A stretch of 64,000 nucleotides of DNA from Apostichopus japonicus (GCF_037975245.1 NC_092571.1:18932917-18996916); one strand, 5' to 3'. Positions 41,301 through 50,385 are shown, counted from the stretch's first letter. Numbers and translations: made by a program. The notes: generated by a model from the letters alone, not told the origin.

Positions 41301-44300
41301 AGAAAGAGCTACTAAGCTGTAGGTCAATGGTTCTTTATGCTACAGACTGTAGCCACCAGTATGTAGCCTACATTATGTAGCCTGCATTATGTAGCCTACA
41401 GTATGTAGCCTACAGTATGTTTGAAGAAAGAACAAACTACTGAGAGTTATTTGTTAAAGCAGCTGTGTAATTCCTGACTGGTCCAAGTAACACAAGATCA
41501 ATGAGTTTGTTACTAAAGAGGATTGGTAACTGTACAAAAGTGTATACTGTGATACATGTACTGTACAGTACAAATGAATATTGAGCACCACTCTAACACC
41601 ACTCTAACACCACTCTAACACTACTCTTACACCACTCTAACACGACCATCCCACAATGGTGTAATCTGCACTGGTCATGTCATTAACCAGCTAGTTTTAT
41701 ATTAAATTTTGAGCAACTTCTTGGAAGCCTTGTGTTCAGGCTTGTGTGACACCTAAACCCTTGGCAATGATTACCTGGAGATATACAGTAGAAGGTGTAA
41801 GACACATGTGGTCCGTTCAGTAAGGACTTTAAGAACTTAAAACTTGATTTCTGCACCAAACATCTTGAAAGACCTTTTGATACAATAACATGATTTTTTG
41901 CAAAGATTTCAGATTCTCATATGATGCACAAGTTACAAACTGTTTGATTAGTAACATGTTAATGACTGACTTGAACTAAGAACAGCTTAATTAAGGGGAG
42001 CAACAGGGGAACTTTAGGACATTATCCTCTGGTGTGGAAGAAAGAAGCAAAGTCACAATCCTAAATGAGTGGGAATCACTATTGCACTAACAATCAGAAG
42101 ACACAACTCAAACTTAAAACAGTCAACTTTCTTGTCTAAACATACTGTACTTGCCTTGTAGTTTACTGTAGGCGCTGTATTGATGATGCTTTTGAAATAA
42201 TGAAGCAGTTTCTCAATGGTCTTCTGTAACAACACTCCAAAAGGCCAATTTACTTTCAACTCAAAAATATCAGATAGAAGGCAGATATACTGTTATTCAG
42301 CAAACCAACCAACTACTTTAAGCAGATGAATGCAAAAGTTTATTAGAGATGTTTCATGAAATGTATTTGTCCTCTTAATGTAATAATTCACTGTTGGTAA
42401 TATGCATATATTAACTTTAAACCGATCATGAACAGCTCAAATAAGCTATATCATTCACACTATAAAACATACAGTACGGTGTTGGGGAAGGGTAGATTCT
42501 AACTCAGTCTACCACATTCCAATGATGTGTCTTTCATTTTGATAATTGTCAAGTAACTTACAACCTCCAATTTACTTGCCTACAGTACTACATAATAGCA
42601 ACAAACATTTTATCATGATTGATATGTGAAGACACATACAGTGCCTGTCACTGTCTTAACTAAAATATTTATGTCTCTTTATTTGCTGTAAGCTTCACTT
42701 ACAGCTTAATGTAGAACTACACATTCCTGGCAGGATGAAAAACAAGATGTTCACATACATCAACATTCATACATATCCCTATTTTGCCCTACCACCCTCC
42801 ACCCCCCCCCCCCCCTCCCCACCTCATCAAAAAGTAGTTAATTAAAATCTCAAACCAACTAAAGGCTGCATTATAAGGCAAAGTCATTATGGTAGGGCAG
42901 AAATTTGCCCAAGAATAATTTATGATTAAAAGTTGTATCTCCCCAATGAATCTTTATCATACTAAAATATACAGTATATATGTGGCCTTGGGAAACACTC
43001 TACATGTTAGTGTAATTATAACCTACTATACTTGCTACATGATGAATGGCCCAGGGAGCTGCTATTGGTCAATAGCAAACTCCCTGAGCTCAGCTGAGCT
43101 GGAATCAAGACAAACAGTGCATAGTATGCATACATCTATGATCTTGATATTTGACAAAATCTGAAAAGCACATAGTGGCCATTCTTGCCAGTGTCCATTC
43201 TGCCAAACATAGGCAATGGGCACCAACATCACAAATCTTAACTCAATTTGAAAGCTACGGTCTGTCTTCACTCTATATTTAGCACTTTCATCTTCCAACC
43301 TTACCCAGAAGCTTCAAACTGCTTTATTTGAATATCAACTTACATGATTATACTAAGCTTTAAGCATTCTGGTGAAACTACAACCCATGACCTGACCCGC
43401 TCAGCACTTGGTTGGACCAAGGCTTTGTGGAAGAATGTGGGGAACATTGGAGGCCCAGATATTTTCTGAGAGGGTCAAGTAGACCAGGAGGAAGGGACAC
43501 ATCAATTCTATTGATTGGAAATCAACCATGGCAATTTATTAATGGATAAAACCAATACAATAAGTACGTGTCAACTATTATAGCCCCATATTATGAACCA
43601 TATTTTGGTCTAGTACATTTTAAAACCAAACAAAACAAAATTTCTTAGATCTTTGTTTTGAACTTCAACCGTTCAACGTTACACACACTTACTTACCCAT
43701 GATACAACTCTACCGTTGAAACATGGTAATTTAGCTTCATCATCAACTATTTCTTCTTTGACCACTCTGTGAAAGGAAAGAAAAAATATCAAATGATATT
43801 AATTTTACAATGAAGTTGAAAAAATCTCAACATCAATGTTGGGTTTTTTTAACTATTAGTTAGAATATAACAGAAGCAACAGCTCTATGACTGTGTTTCT
43901 ATTGTAGTAATTTACACAGACTCACAGAAAATGAGGTTGTCCGATTTAGAAATGAAATTGGCTCATCCTTTAAACCTACAGATTTGATCACCCATAATCC
44001 CAAAACTTGAATGATATCATGGACACCCACACTAGTACTACCAATAAATGTCTACATTAATCAACTCTACCAACCTGCTCTTACCATTTTGAACATTTTA
44101 ACTTGTCAAACAAATCCTGTTACTGACCTTTTAATTACAAAGATCAATTAAAAGTGTAATTGTTCTATGATGCATTTACTTCTTAAAATTTGTCCAATTT
44201 TTCTGTCTACAATGCAACAAGTTTTCTACAATTTTTCTGACTGCCCAAAAAACCAAACCAACCTCTTTACCACACAGAAACTGACCCCTGTGAGAATTTA

Positions 44301-47300
44301 CACTGACTGCAACAGCTACAGTAAGTTCAGCCTGATCTTGAACAAGTTCAAAGGTCACCTTCTATAGACTCTTTCAGATGTCTGGCCAAATGCCACCTTT
44401 CATCTGCTTCCAGATGACTAGCCAATAAGCAACTATCCCAGGAAGATATTTTGAAAGCTAGGAACCGCCTAAGAGGTAATTTATAGCTTCTGAAAGCAAC
44501 CAATGCCAACCATGATGCTATACATATCCAGGAAGATGGTACACTATTTGTCACATGAAGCAGGGAGCTACTACTCTAACACAGCTCCTTACATGAAGTA
44601 ATGATGTTTGACAAGCTGGAAATTTGTGGGGTGAACTTTGTACAAAACTTTCATTCTTCTGCATGTCACCATCTAACAATTAGTACTACTTGTAAAGACA
44701 GGTTTCACATTTAAGTGAATAATGGCTGACACAATGCTTGCTGTAAACTTGTAATAGCAGTTCACAAAACTGTAGAATTGTTTGTTCTCAGACTGGGGGT
44801 CACCTATAACAATTGGACAAGAAATTGCTGCTATCTCCATATAGTGTACCTGTTCAAGTATGCTGTTGTGTTCTCGAACAAAAATTGTGAAAACCTTGAA
44901 AGCACTTTTGTAACATTTGCAATTTTAATCTCCAGTCTGTTTGCTTTCACTGTTTATAGGAAGGTATTCCTTCATCAGAACAAGTTAAAGTCTTCTTTCA
45001 CTGTCATTTGATGTTGTAAAAAGACAACCTACACTGCCGTACAAATAATGGCTGCATTAGAAAGCATCCAAGTCAATTCTACTTGGAAGTGAGAAGTTTG
45101 TCTATAATCAGAACATCTTATTCTGTCCAGTTGTTGACTGTTTTGGTCAAAGCTGTCTTTCAGAACCTAGGCTGCACCTGGTATGGACTGGTGGCAATAA
45201 CATTATCTTATTACAGCACAAATTTACATTTCATGCCACATTCTACTTTTCACATCTTAGAGAATCTTCCAGCAATCACAACTTGTCAAAAGAACACAAT
45301 AGACGTTTGTCACTGGAATAGATGAAAACATTATTAGAAACCTGGAACCTAGCTCTGTAACACACACTCAGAAGAATGTTCTCAATAACAATTGAAGAAT
45401 CCTTCCACTCTGATGAAAACAAAATTGCAAATTTTTCTTACAAATAGGGAATCCTCTGTGTGAAAGGTCAACCAAATTGCACCAAAATTCTCTGCTAAAA
45501 TTGCAGGGAACTTTTTCATGCGGTTACAAGTAATTTTTTATGCAGTGTGTTTATTAAAAAAAGTTATTTATTTCGTTCCAAACTATGTTGATGCCTTTCT
45601 TGTCCGTTTTTGTTTGTTGGAACACACCTACCAAAAATAAAGCGTTCACACCTTGTCCAACTCCCACCCCCCCCCCCCTCCTGCATTAAGACAACCCACA
45701 ATACTTGATTTTAGGATTTTACCCATGTTAGGTGTCGGTAAGGTAGGGATAACAATAGTGGTGGCTTGAAGCATTTCCTAAAAGATGACTTTGGTCAATT
45801 TCTTATGTAATATTTAAATCTCATTATACAAAATGTAGAGTTTAAGCTGGGCTAGTCAACTTAAGTAAAAGTAAAACAAAACTACAATTATCTTTCTTTG
45901 ATGTGATCCAATGACTCATTCTAATCTGGTAAAGTGTTTAAGATACTCAAATGATGGGTGTCTTAGTTTGATGAACCGAAATCATATTTGGAGTAATTTA
46001 AAGCTCCTATAAGTGAGGATGTACTAAAAAGGATAAAATAAAGAAATTAATGAAGATAAAGAAATTAATGAAAGATAAACAGAAACAACCAACTAACTCA
46101 AAGGATATTCATACAGAATGACACAGAACCACATTTGTTTTAGAGACTAATACCGCACTGCTAGCTTCCAATTACAAAATGTTCACTATCACCATTGACC
46201 TTATTGCCTATTTGCATTTTATCCTTCTAAATATTGTTTCAACTGTATGATAAAGTGAACAAATCAAGGTCACCTTCTAGAATGCTTTTTCATATGACAA
46301 AGTATGTATATGTGTCAGTATGTATACATATATGGCAAGCCATGTGGGACAAACACTGCATAATATATCCCCGTATTAATTGGAATTTATACGCGTATTA
46401 ATTGGAATATATACGCGTATATATTATTAGCCAATCATATGGCTTAAATATATCCGCGTATTAATTCGAATATATACACGTATTAATTCGAATATATACA
46501 CGTATTAATTCGAATATATACACGTATTAATTCGAATATATACACGTATTAAATAAAATAAATATGGGGATTAAATCCAATATATGCACGGATTAATTAG
46601 AGTTACACGAAAAAAAAAACATTTCCGCTCTTGCTGTGTACATATGCCAACGATAAATGTTTTGGCGGGCTCGCGAGATCGCTTCAAAAAGCGAAACTTT
46701 ACACATGTAGGCTACAACACATGTATATTCGAATTAATACGCGTATATATTCCAATTAATACGCGGATATATTATGCAGTGTTTGTCCCACATGGCTTGC
46801 CATATACATATATATGACAAAGTATGTACATGTCAGTATGTATGTATATATGACAACGTATGTATACAGAATTACAAAATCATAACCATTCAAAAGCAGG
46901 ACCAGTTCTCTTGTTCTTAAACCTTTCAATATAAAATAACACACTGTATGAAATAAGGTGAATAGCCATCACTACTCCCATCCACATCAACATGAACCAA
47001 GGCTGCCTCCATGATAAGGATATCATATCAGCATGTGGCCAGTTATGGTCCACAGAGTTGTTTACTTTGACCCAATCCCATTCCAAGAGGACATTGAATT
47101 GATTTCCGGGATCAATTGTTCTGCAAGGTTCAACCATAGAGAGAAATTCCTTGGTTTATAAAGCTGCATCCAATGGTGACATGGCCTTTGGCAGAAATGT
47201 CAAGATGGAACTACCGTAAATGACTGGAAAATGATAAAACTGGATTTCATGCCCCATGAATGTTTCAAGGTCTTGTAATTGTTTTCACAACCTTGGATGG

Positions 47301-49146
47301 CGATTGAATACTGAAAGTAGCGAGCCAAGGAGGAACCAAGTAATTAGAAGAATGATAGTACAATACGAGGAAGACGGATACTTCAAATGCATGATACTAT
47401 TGTTTCAAGTCAACTTTCAATATATTTCAATTAAATGTAATTGGCAAAGGTTGTAGAGTAAGTGTACAACTTGCAATAGAACAAAAGGAAATATGAAAAA
47501 TAACTAGTAAACACCATTTTGGGAATTAGGGGTATATGAAGTACAAAAAGGATTGATGAGGATATTTGCAAAGAAACAAGACTCTAAGTAATTCAAAGAA
47601 TGCAACCCCAGCAATTCCAGTTAACAGTAGGTAACCATATAAATATTTCATGAACGTGCTAAAAATACAAGGTTGATGTTCCTCCTTTGACTCTATCAAT
47701 TCTATCCTCCCTTTGTGATTTGCTATGTAGATTAAAACTTGCATTACAAAAGTTGCTACAATTTGACATTATGACCCAGCGATTACAGCATCTATTACTA
47801 GTCATAGGCGTAGGAGGCGGGGGGGGGGGGGGCTGAGGGTCTGCAGCCCCCCAAGCAAATATTTTTGTGAAAATTCGGGCAATATGAGAATTTTTCGGAC
47901 ACCTACTAAAAGAAAAATAAATTGCAATGTGTTTTTCAATGGTTAAACTGATATTATTATTATCATTATTATTGTAACGACTTCCCGAAAAAAATTGTAA
48001 CCGATGTGGAACGATAATAACATAGCATATGATTGTATGTAATTGGCACGCGATGCAATAACCGATGCATGCCTATATGTTATGTAGATTAAGATGTTGA
48101 AAAAGCGTGAAGTGCGCGAAAAATTTTGGATATATTTTTAGGGCAAGTCGTTACAGCCCCCTTAAATCAAACTGGGCTCCTACGCCTATGTTACTAGTGC
48201 AGCTGCATATTGTATGTATTTCACAGAAGTCTAACATAGGTTAGGCTTAAACAACTTAAGGAAACTTTAGAACACACCAAATTACCATATACTATAGGCT
48301 AGGGCCTTCGATACGTAGTCAACACAACAAATATCCAAGGGGACACTGCAATAGCCTAAGGTTTAAGCAATATTGTGAAATAACTCATGAAAGAACATGA
48401 ACCAATAGTATGAAAGAACAATAAAATAAAGATACCATGAATGAACCAGAAAGAACTTAACCATTATGCTGGGTAAACACAATTTAGTCTTAAATTATGT
48501 GATAACTAACAGTTAAAGTTATAACCTAAGTAGCATTACTTAGCCTTCTGACTGAAGCAGATTGCACCCTAACTTTAGATGTATTGCCTTAGATTAGGAA
48601 TGATTAAGAATAGTCCTGGTACTTATACCATCCATCTTCTGAAACTGCCAAACTTATGCTAAAGCTAAGTATTACTACTGACACTGTATGCTAGTTTTTA
48701 CTTATTTTAACATGCGTATTCGAAGTCCCAACTACTAAGTACTATTTCATGATTAGCATAAGGCCGAGGCCTAAGCTAAGCCTATGCTATCAGTGTCACT
48801 CGCACTGTTAACAGTTATTAGCCTAGTCTAGAGTTAGGTATTCCCTACACTGCTACAGTAAGAACGAGGTTAGCCTAAAATAGGCTAGTCTACTGTAAAT
48901 TGTTAACCGATGCCTAGGTTAGGCCTGCGGCCAGATAAAAGAGAAATGTCCAAGATTTTCTTATACAACTTCAAGGTGTACCTACCCAAAGTCATCGTCC
49001 ATTGATTTGAAGAAAAATTTGTAATTTGGACGGTTGAGCACATTTTTGAAGTCTCCTAACGTTACTTGGTCAGAAGGTATGGGTAATTTCACTAAATACG
49101 GAGTATCCTCATCGTCAATATGATAAATTATTTTAGTCTCCTCCAT
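2283..49146 (-). CDS. DVL: Dishevelled (DVL/dsh), 5' two-fifths of the coding region, ten exons, continues off the left edge
   Basis: Dishevelled is the cytoplasmic scaffold that relays Frizzled signals into Wnt/beta-catenin and planar cell polarity pathways. It polymerises through DIX and binds Frizzled and other partners through PDZ and DEP. Minus-strand coding exons are 48986-49146, 43697-43766, 37412-37527, 33257-33327, 9661-9778, 6352-6448, 4700-4769, 3858-3945, 3266-3317 and 2283-2359. All have GT/AG borders and compatible phases, giving about 306 residues. DIX is at residues 1 to about 80, a Ser/Thr/acidic linker at 80-178, a basic stretch at about 193-206, and PDZ from about 225 to the edge. 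Full-length family members are about 600-750 residues, so the last PDZ strand, DEP and C-terminus lie beyond position 1. The start is fixed by an in-frame TAG at 49159-49161, by A at -3 and G at +4, and by family homology from residue 1. Identification rests on sequence motifs read by eye and is very secure. The paralogue class is not assignable, though invertebrates usually have one copy. Confidence 0.96.
2360..3265. other. DVL intron 9
   Basis: Contains a (CAC/CAT) trinucleotide run at about 2449-2481 that reads as poly-His on the plus strand, and an ATCCA-type short repeat near 3140-3175. Nothing else is recognised. Confidence 0.8.
3266..3317 (-). CDS. DVL: DVL exon 9: PDZ middle
   Basis: Encodes the last base of Gly264 and residues 265-281, [17 protein letters not shown], the strand-turn-strand core of the Dishevelled PDZ. 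The acceptor is TTACAG|T and the donor CAG|GTTAGA, in phase 0. Confidence 0.97.
3318..3857. other. DVL intron 8
   Basis: A 540-base intron with ordinary AT-rich sequence. No repeat or gene recognised. Confidence 0.8.
3858..3945 (-). CDS. DVL: DVL exon 8: PDZ carboxylate-binding loop
   Basis: Encodes Asp235 (two bases), residues 236-263 and two bases of Gly264: [17 protein letters not shown], then [15 protein letters not shown] is the peptide carboxylate-binding loop of the Dishevelled PDZ, and the GQSN...GGIY pattern is diagnostic. The acceptor is ATCCAG|AC and the donor AAAGG|GTAAGA. Confidence 0.97.
3946..4699. other. DVL intron 7
   Basis: A 754-base intron that holds the candidate cassette exon at 4466-4525. 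Otherwise nothing is recognised. Confidence 0.8.
4466..4525 (-). CDS. DVL: Candidate alternative cassette exon (20 codons) inside the DVL PDZ domain
   Basis: Within the 754-base intron 7 there is a 60-base open segment. It has a CCAG acceptor immediately upstream and an AAAG|GTATGA donor, and its phase (one base in, one base out) fits exons 7 and 8 exactly. Inclusion would add [20 protein letters not shown] between the first PDZ strand (ITVTLNL) and DKINFLGIS, directly before the carboxylate-binding loop. A second acceptor four bases upstream (GCAG, exon start 4529) would give a premature stop after two codons, so a poison exon is the competing reading. No such insert is known to me in vertebrate or fly DVL. 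It could be a chance open stretch; only splice-site and phase logic supports it. Confidence 0.35.
4700..4769 (-). CDS. DVL: DVL exon 7: [10 protein letters not shown] and first PDZ strand
   Basis: Encodes residues 212-234 ([16 protein letters not shown] then ITVTLNL) plus one base. [13 protein letters not shown] is the invariant entry into the Dishevelled PDZ domain. The acceptor is CTGCAG|G and the donor TTAG|GTAAGT. The trailing single base G joins AC of exon 8 to make Asp (NL-D-KINFLG), which matches the family without any extra residues. Confidence 0.95.
4770..6351. other. DVL intron 6
   Basis: Contains a degenerate ACACAC/CATAC tandem region at 4850-4990, C-rich patches at 5625-5665, and a CCCCCA hexanucleotide run at 6153-6182. 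No gene is recognised on either strand. Confidence 0.8.
4850..4990. repeat. CA-rich imperfect tandem repeat
   Basis: Alternating ACACACAT/ACCATACTACCTCACA-type blocks are repeated about three times in DVL intron 6. Confidence 0.7.
6352..6448 (-). CDS. DVL: DVL exon 6: RFSS and basic stretch
   Basis: Encodes Arg179 to Arg211: (R)[13 protein letters not shown], then [19 protein letters not shown]. The polybasic run is typical of the segment before the PDZ domain. There are two possible in-frame donors, at CGG|GTACAA and at AGG|GTATAA three codons later. The latter gives PRVQR followed by ASSFSS, which parallels the family's R-(S/T)SSFSS junction, so I used it. The opposite strand has a long ORF (5969-6655) that is a chance reading. 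Confidence 0.93.
7271..7307 (+). other. Possible structured RNA hairpin with UUCG loop
   Basis: CCTACGGA (7271-7278) pairs with TCTGTAGG (7300-7307), with one G-U. Inside, GCAC-TTCG-GTGC forms a tetraloop hairpin. A nine-base one-sided bulge separates the two stems. It lies antisense to DVL intron 5. This may be chance; no RNA family is recognised. Confidence 0.2.
7785..8024. repeat. Dispersed repeat flanked by a 40-base direct duplication
   Basis: The block starting TCATCTGGTTTGCCCATTGT occurs at 7785-7824 and again exactly 200 bases later at 7985-8024. The sequence between (about 7850-7980: GACCAGAGGGGTCGGTCATA, GTGTTAAAAGGTT, GACAGGTAAG) recurs in diverged form at 16950-17080. It is an interspersed element of unknown class. 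Confidence 0.7.
9661..9778 (-). CDS. DVL: DVL exon 5: Ser/Thr linker with [11 protein letters not shown]
   Basis: Encodes the rest of Val140, residues 141-178 and two bases of Arg179. The sequence includes [18 protein letters not shown], then [15 protein letters not shown] and TDDDS. The conserved Ser/Thr cluster is a phosphorylation-rich region in the family and lies between DIX and PDZ. The acceptor is TTTGCAG|TT and the donor AG|GTAAGT. The exon sits after the 23.5-kb intron 4. Confidence 0.96.
9779..16945. other. DVL intron 4, 3' third (gene-free)
   Basis: The last part of the 23.5-kb intron in transcript order. Ordinary AT-rich sequence with short AT microsatellites (9825-9850). No coding exon, RNA gene or transposon end is recognised. 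Small open frames here have no family resemblance. Confidence 0.7.
16946..17080. repeat. Second copy of the 7.8-kb dispersed repeat
   Basis: Shares GGTCGGTCATAGAGGGC, AGTGTTAAAAGGTT and GAGACAGGTAAGCGAGG with the copy at 7850-7980, with substitutions throughout. Similar GGAGACAGGTAAG tails occur near 20290 and 39075, suggesting a wider family. Confidence 0.65.
17375..17525. repeat. About 57-bp tandem repeat, three copies
   Basis: The unit contains ACAGAAAAGGATATGAATGT followed by AAAGTAAGATGAATTAA and is repeated three times with point differences. It lies in intron 4. Confidence 0.7.
17526..21134. other. DVL intron 4, gene-free stretch
   Basis: No gene is recognised. A (CGT) run at 18717-18731 lies next to a GT-containing donor-like site, but no matching acceptor or homology supports an exon. 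Confidence 0.65.
21135..21476. repeat. 43-bp minisatellite, about eight copies
   Basis: The unit runs TCAAACCTGGACCTCTTGCT, then CTACAGAGG and (C/G)ACAAGGGCCA(A/T)A(C/T). Alternate copies differ at fixed positions (TTGCT/TTACT, GGCAC/GGGAC), giving a two-unit pattern. Because 43 is 1 modulo 3 and the unit lacks stops, the plus-strand frames stay open and generate 231- and 179-residue spurious ORFs. Confidence 0.9.
21477..26508. other. DVL intron 4, gene-free stretch
   Basis: Holds a CCA run near 22618, a G-rich patch on the plus strand at 25393-25440, and a short segment of higher GC at 25040-25125. No gene or transposon is recognised. Confidence 0.65.
26509..26815. repeat. 21-bp minisatellite, about 14 copies
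   Basis: The unit ACCATGAGGGCCGCACCCTC plus T is repeated with substitutions. The period of 21 equals seven codons, so open frames occur on both strands (MRAAPST-type and MVESAAP-type heptads). These are repeat artefacts with no signal of a real protein. Confidence 0.9.
26816..31063. other. DVL intron 4, gene-free stretch
   Basis: Contains a partial duplication (27480-27640: GGACAAGCAGAGGGGATCA blocks), a CCCCTTTGATAAC repeat at 28085-28140, and a G run at 30910-30918. A 175-codon plus-strand ORF at 29453-29980 shows no recognisable domain. Confidence 0.65.
28085..28140. repeat. CCCCTTTGATAAC short tandem repeat
   Basis: About four imperfect copies of a 13-15-base unit within intron 4. Confidence 0.7.
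31064..31309. repeat. 28-bp minisatellite, about nine copies
   Basis: The unit GTACCCGAACAGACCAGAGT plus ATACCTGG, with 27-30-base variants. Both strands show spurious ORFs across it. Confidence 0.9.
31310..33256. other. DVL intron 4, 5' end in transcript order
   Basis: Holds a GACCTTTGACCTC-bearing dispersed repeat (32070-32250, with the AAGTTGGTC..CTTCTTGAGATA motif twice), a CA-rich microsatellite (32275-32325), and a G-rich run on the transcribed strand (33030-33078). No gene is recognised. Confidence 0.7.
32070..32250. repeat. GACCTTTGACC-bearing dispersed repeat, two partial copies
   Basis: TTGGTC(C/T)GAC(T/C)TTCCCTTCTTG occurs at about 32074 and 32224, with TGACCTTTGACCTCC between. 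A related block lies at 37950-38110 and the same half-site vocabulary recurs at 52.6-54.6 kb. Confidence 0.65.
33257..33327 (-). CDS. DVL: DVL exon 4: acidic linker with ETES motif
   Basis: Encodes the last base of His116, residues 117-139 ([19 protein letters not shown] then SSKR), and one base of Val140. The TETES-V core followed by a basic pair is a conserved linker block in DVL. The acceptor is TTGCAG|T and the donor GAGAG|GTAATT. A strongly G-rich run on the transcribed strand lies about 180 bases downstream of the donor (33030-33078) and could influence splicing. Confidence 0.94.
33328..37411. other. DVL intron 3
   Basis: Contains G/C homopolymer runs (34500-34510, 36532-36543) and a duplicated CAGTCAGTCTATAT / CACCTGGCCAGTATCAGCTA block (34665-34835). 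No gene is recognised. Confidence 0.75.
37412..37527 (-). CDS. DVL: DVL exon 3: DIX-to-linker
   Basis: Encodes residues 78-115 plus two bases of His116. It opens [19 protein letters not shown] and ends [17 protein letters not shown], matching the conserved post-DIX segment of deuterostome DVL proteins. The stretch between is low in conservation and rich in Gly, Ser and Pro. The acceptor is TTTCAG|C and the donor CA|GTAAGT. Confidence 0.95.
38755..38880. repeat. About 68-bp tandem duplication
   Basis: TTCAAAATAAATGTGAG followed by AGGACCCTAGGCTTATTTCTG occurs twice in direct orientation with small differences. Confidence 0.8.
41357..41420. repeat. 14-bp tandem repeat
   Basis: TATGTAGCCTACAG-type units, about five copies. 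Confidence 0.8.
41587..41645. repeat. 11-bp tandem repeat
   Basis: CACCACTCTAA units, about five copies. Confidence 0.85.
43697..43766 (-). CDS. DVL: DVL exon 2: end of DIX domain
   Basis: Encodes the completing base of Gly54, then residues 55-77. It starts [16 protein letters not shown] and ends NGRVVSW, the hallmark end of the Dishevelled DIX domain. The VVK segment is the polymerisation-interface strand in the family. The acceptor is CACAG|A. An alternative reading two bases further on would break the frame. The donor is TGG|GTAAGT, in phase 0. Confidence 0.96.
46331..46804. mobile_element. TA-flanked foldback element with about 80-bp inverted ends
   Basis: The left end TATGGCAAGCCATGTGGGAC and its continuation through ACAAACACTGCATAATATATCC match the reverse complement of the right end for about 80 bases with few mismatches. 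Between them lie about five copies of a 20-22-base unit (ATTAATTCGAATATATACAC plus G) and a short unique core with CGCGAGATCGC. Flanking TA (or TACATA on both sides) may be the target duplication. This looks like a non-autonomous mariner-type or foldback MITE. No coding capacity. Confidence 0.7.
46455..46565. repeat. 20-22-bp tandem repeat inside the foldback element
   Basis: Copies of TATACACGTATTAATTCGAA are repeated about five times. The unit itself contains the palindrome TTCGAA. Confidence 0.8.
47803..48190. mobile_element. hAT-like MITE, 388 bp
   Basis: Terminal inverted repeats CATAGGCGTAGGAG (left) and CTCCTACGCCTATG (right) are perfect over 14 bases. The flanks carry an exact 8-base duplication TTACTAGT (47795-47802 and 48191-48198). 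It has a 14-base G run near its left end (47819-47832) and no coding capacity. It lies in DVL intron 1. Confidence 0.88.
48986..49146 (-). CDS. DVL: DVL exon 1: start codon and first two-thirds of DIX domain
   Basis: Encodes residues 1-53 plus two bases of codon 54. It begins METK-like ([14 protein letters not shown]), continues with [10 protein letters not shown] and [10 protein letters not shown], and ends [13 protein letters not shown]. These are the first DIX strands and helix of Dishevelled. The YLVKL strand carries the Tyr (residue 17) that the family uses in the head-to-tail polymer contact. The donor reads GG|GTAGGT. The ATG is in an optimal Kozak context and an in-frame stop (TAG) lies five codons upstream, so no longer N-terminus is open in this exon. 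Confidence 0.96.
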
Positions 49147-49635
49147 CCTTGGAGGGACCTAATCCACGTAGATCCAAGAAAATTGTAAAGAAAACAGAAT
49201 TCCTAACAAAACAGCTCACTATTTTGTCATCAAATTAATCGACTCCCACAACCCAGCTGCAGTAACGTTGATCGAAACAGTTTAGATACCATAGTCATTA
49301 TCAATGTGCTCCTGTAATGATTAAGGAACGCATCGTGCATAATATCTTTACTATGTAGAGTCTATGGTACCGTGTTACTGTAAACAGCACACTACAGTAA
49401 ATGAGAAAACTGAATGAAGCAGAGAATCTGCTCTTCTCGTTGTTGACCTTACTCCCCCTGAATGAAATTGTAAATTTTGGTGGCGTACTTCAGAAATATT
49501 GGATGTTTAATTATTACAATAAATTTTTAAGAGAATCTCTTGAAAGAGTCGGCAAAGTCATATTCACCCCCCCCCCCCCCCCGGACTCCATAAGAAAATT
49601 ACAAACTAAAGGAAAATAAAAATGAGTTTAGTTCA
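49147..49635. promoter_or_regulatory. Probable DVL 5' leader and promoter region
   Basis: Immediately upstream of the DVL ATG. An in-frame TAG at 49159-49161 marks leader sequence. No clear TATA box is seen, and the transcription start cannot be placed. A 16-base C run lies at 49567-49582. Assigned by position only. Confidence 0.4.
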
Positions 49636-49639
49636 GTTT

Positions 49640-50385
49640 AGTTTAGTAAAAAAAAAAAAAGGATCAGGAAGAAGTTAAGAACACTCAAGTCCCCATCAAG
49701 GACCATATAGGAGAGAGAAAAAACAGAAGACACAAAAAATCAGACCCGATTACAATGCTTAAAGTGCGGGTCCAAAGCATACCTAAGCCCATTCACATTA
49801 CTTGCAAGTACAACTTTCTCAGGCAAACCATTCCACTCATTCACAACCCTATTAGAAAAAAGTTATGCTAAATATTAATCCTACTTTGTAACTTCTGGGG
49901 TTTAAGACAACTACAACTACTATTAGCATATATGAAAATGTCAGTGAAGGATAAATTGTTAAACCATACACAATCTTGAAAATTTGAATCAAGTCATCAC
50001 GTCACCTCCTAAGCTCCAGTGTGGTGAGATTCAACAGCTGTAACCGCCTATAATAAGGAACACCCTTTAAGGAACTAATCATGCTAGAAGCCCTCCTCTG
50101 GACCTTCTCGAGTACTTTCTTATCCTTAGCAAAATATGGGTTACAAGCCTGCACAGCATACTCCAGATGAGGCCTAACCAACTGCTTATAAAGCCTAACA
50201 AAAACTGAAGTTCCTCTTGATCATACCTAAAACCCTATTACCTCTTTTAGCAGCTTCCAGACAAATTTTAGAAGGTTGCAGAGATGAGTCAATGTAGATA
50301 CCTAGGTCTGTTTCAACAAAGATCTCCTGCAACTCATCACCATTAAGAGTGTACGTATACTTTTGGTTACTACCACCAATTAATT
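49640..50385 (-). pseudogene. L2/CR1-type non-LTR retrotransposon, RT C-terminal fragment (decayed)
   Basis: On the minus strand the frame reads YTLNGDELQEIFVETDLGIY, then LEAAKRGNRVLGMIKRNF. A frameshift leads into LYKQLVRPHLEYAVQACNPY and KKVLEKVQRRAS, then LLNLTTLELRR followed by TGA in place of the usual Leu/Arg, then RDDLIQIFKIVYGL, and FFSNRVVNEWNGLPEKVVLA to a stop at 49740-49742. This is the thumb/C-terminal region of the reverse transcriptase in L2/CR1-like elements. At least one frameshift and one internal stop make it dead. The 5' part of the RT is missing. Confidence 0.85.

Larger units (their letters stand above)
37528..43696. other. DVL intron 2
   Basis: Holds a GACCTTTGACCTCC repeat (37950-38110), a tandem duplication at 38755-38880, TATGTAGCCTACAG repeats (41357-41420), CACCACTCTAA repeats (41587-41645), a CTG run (41109-41127) and a 14-base C run (42802-42815). 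No gene is recognised. Confidence 0.75.
43767..48985. other. DVL intron 1
   Basis: Contains a C run (45667-45678), the foldback element (46331-46804), the hAT-like MITE (47803-48190) and a TAGGC/GCCTA-rich patch (48230-48960) close to exon 1. No other gene is recognised. Confidence 0.75.
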
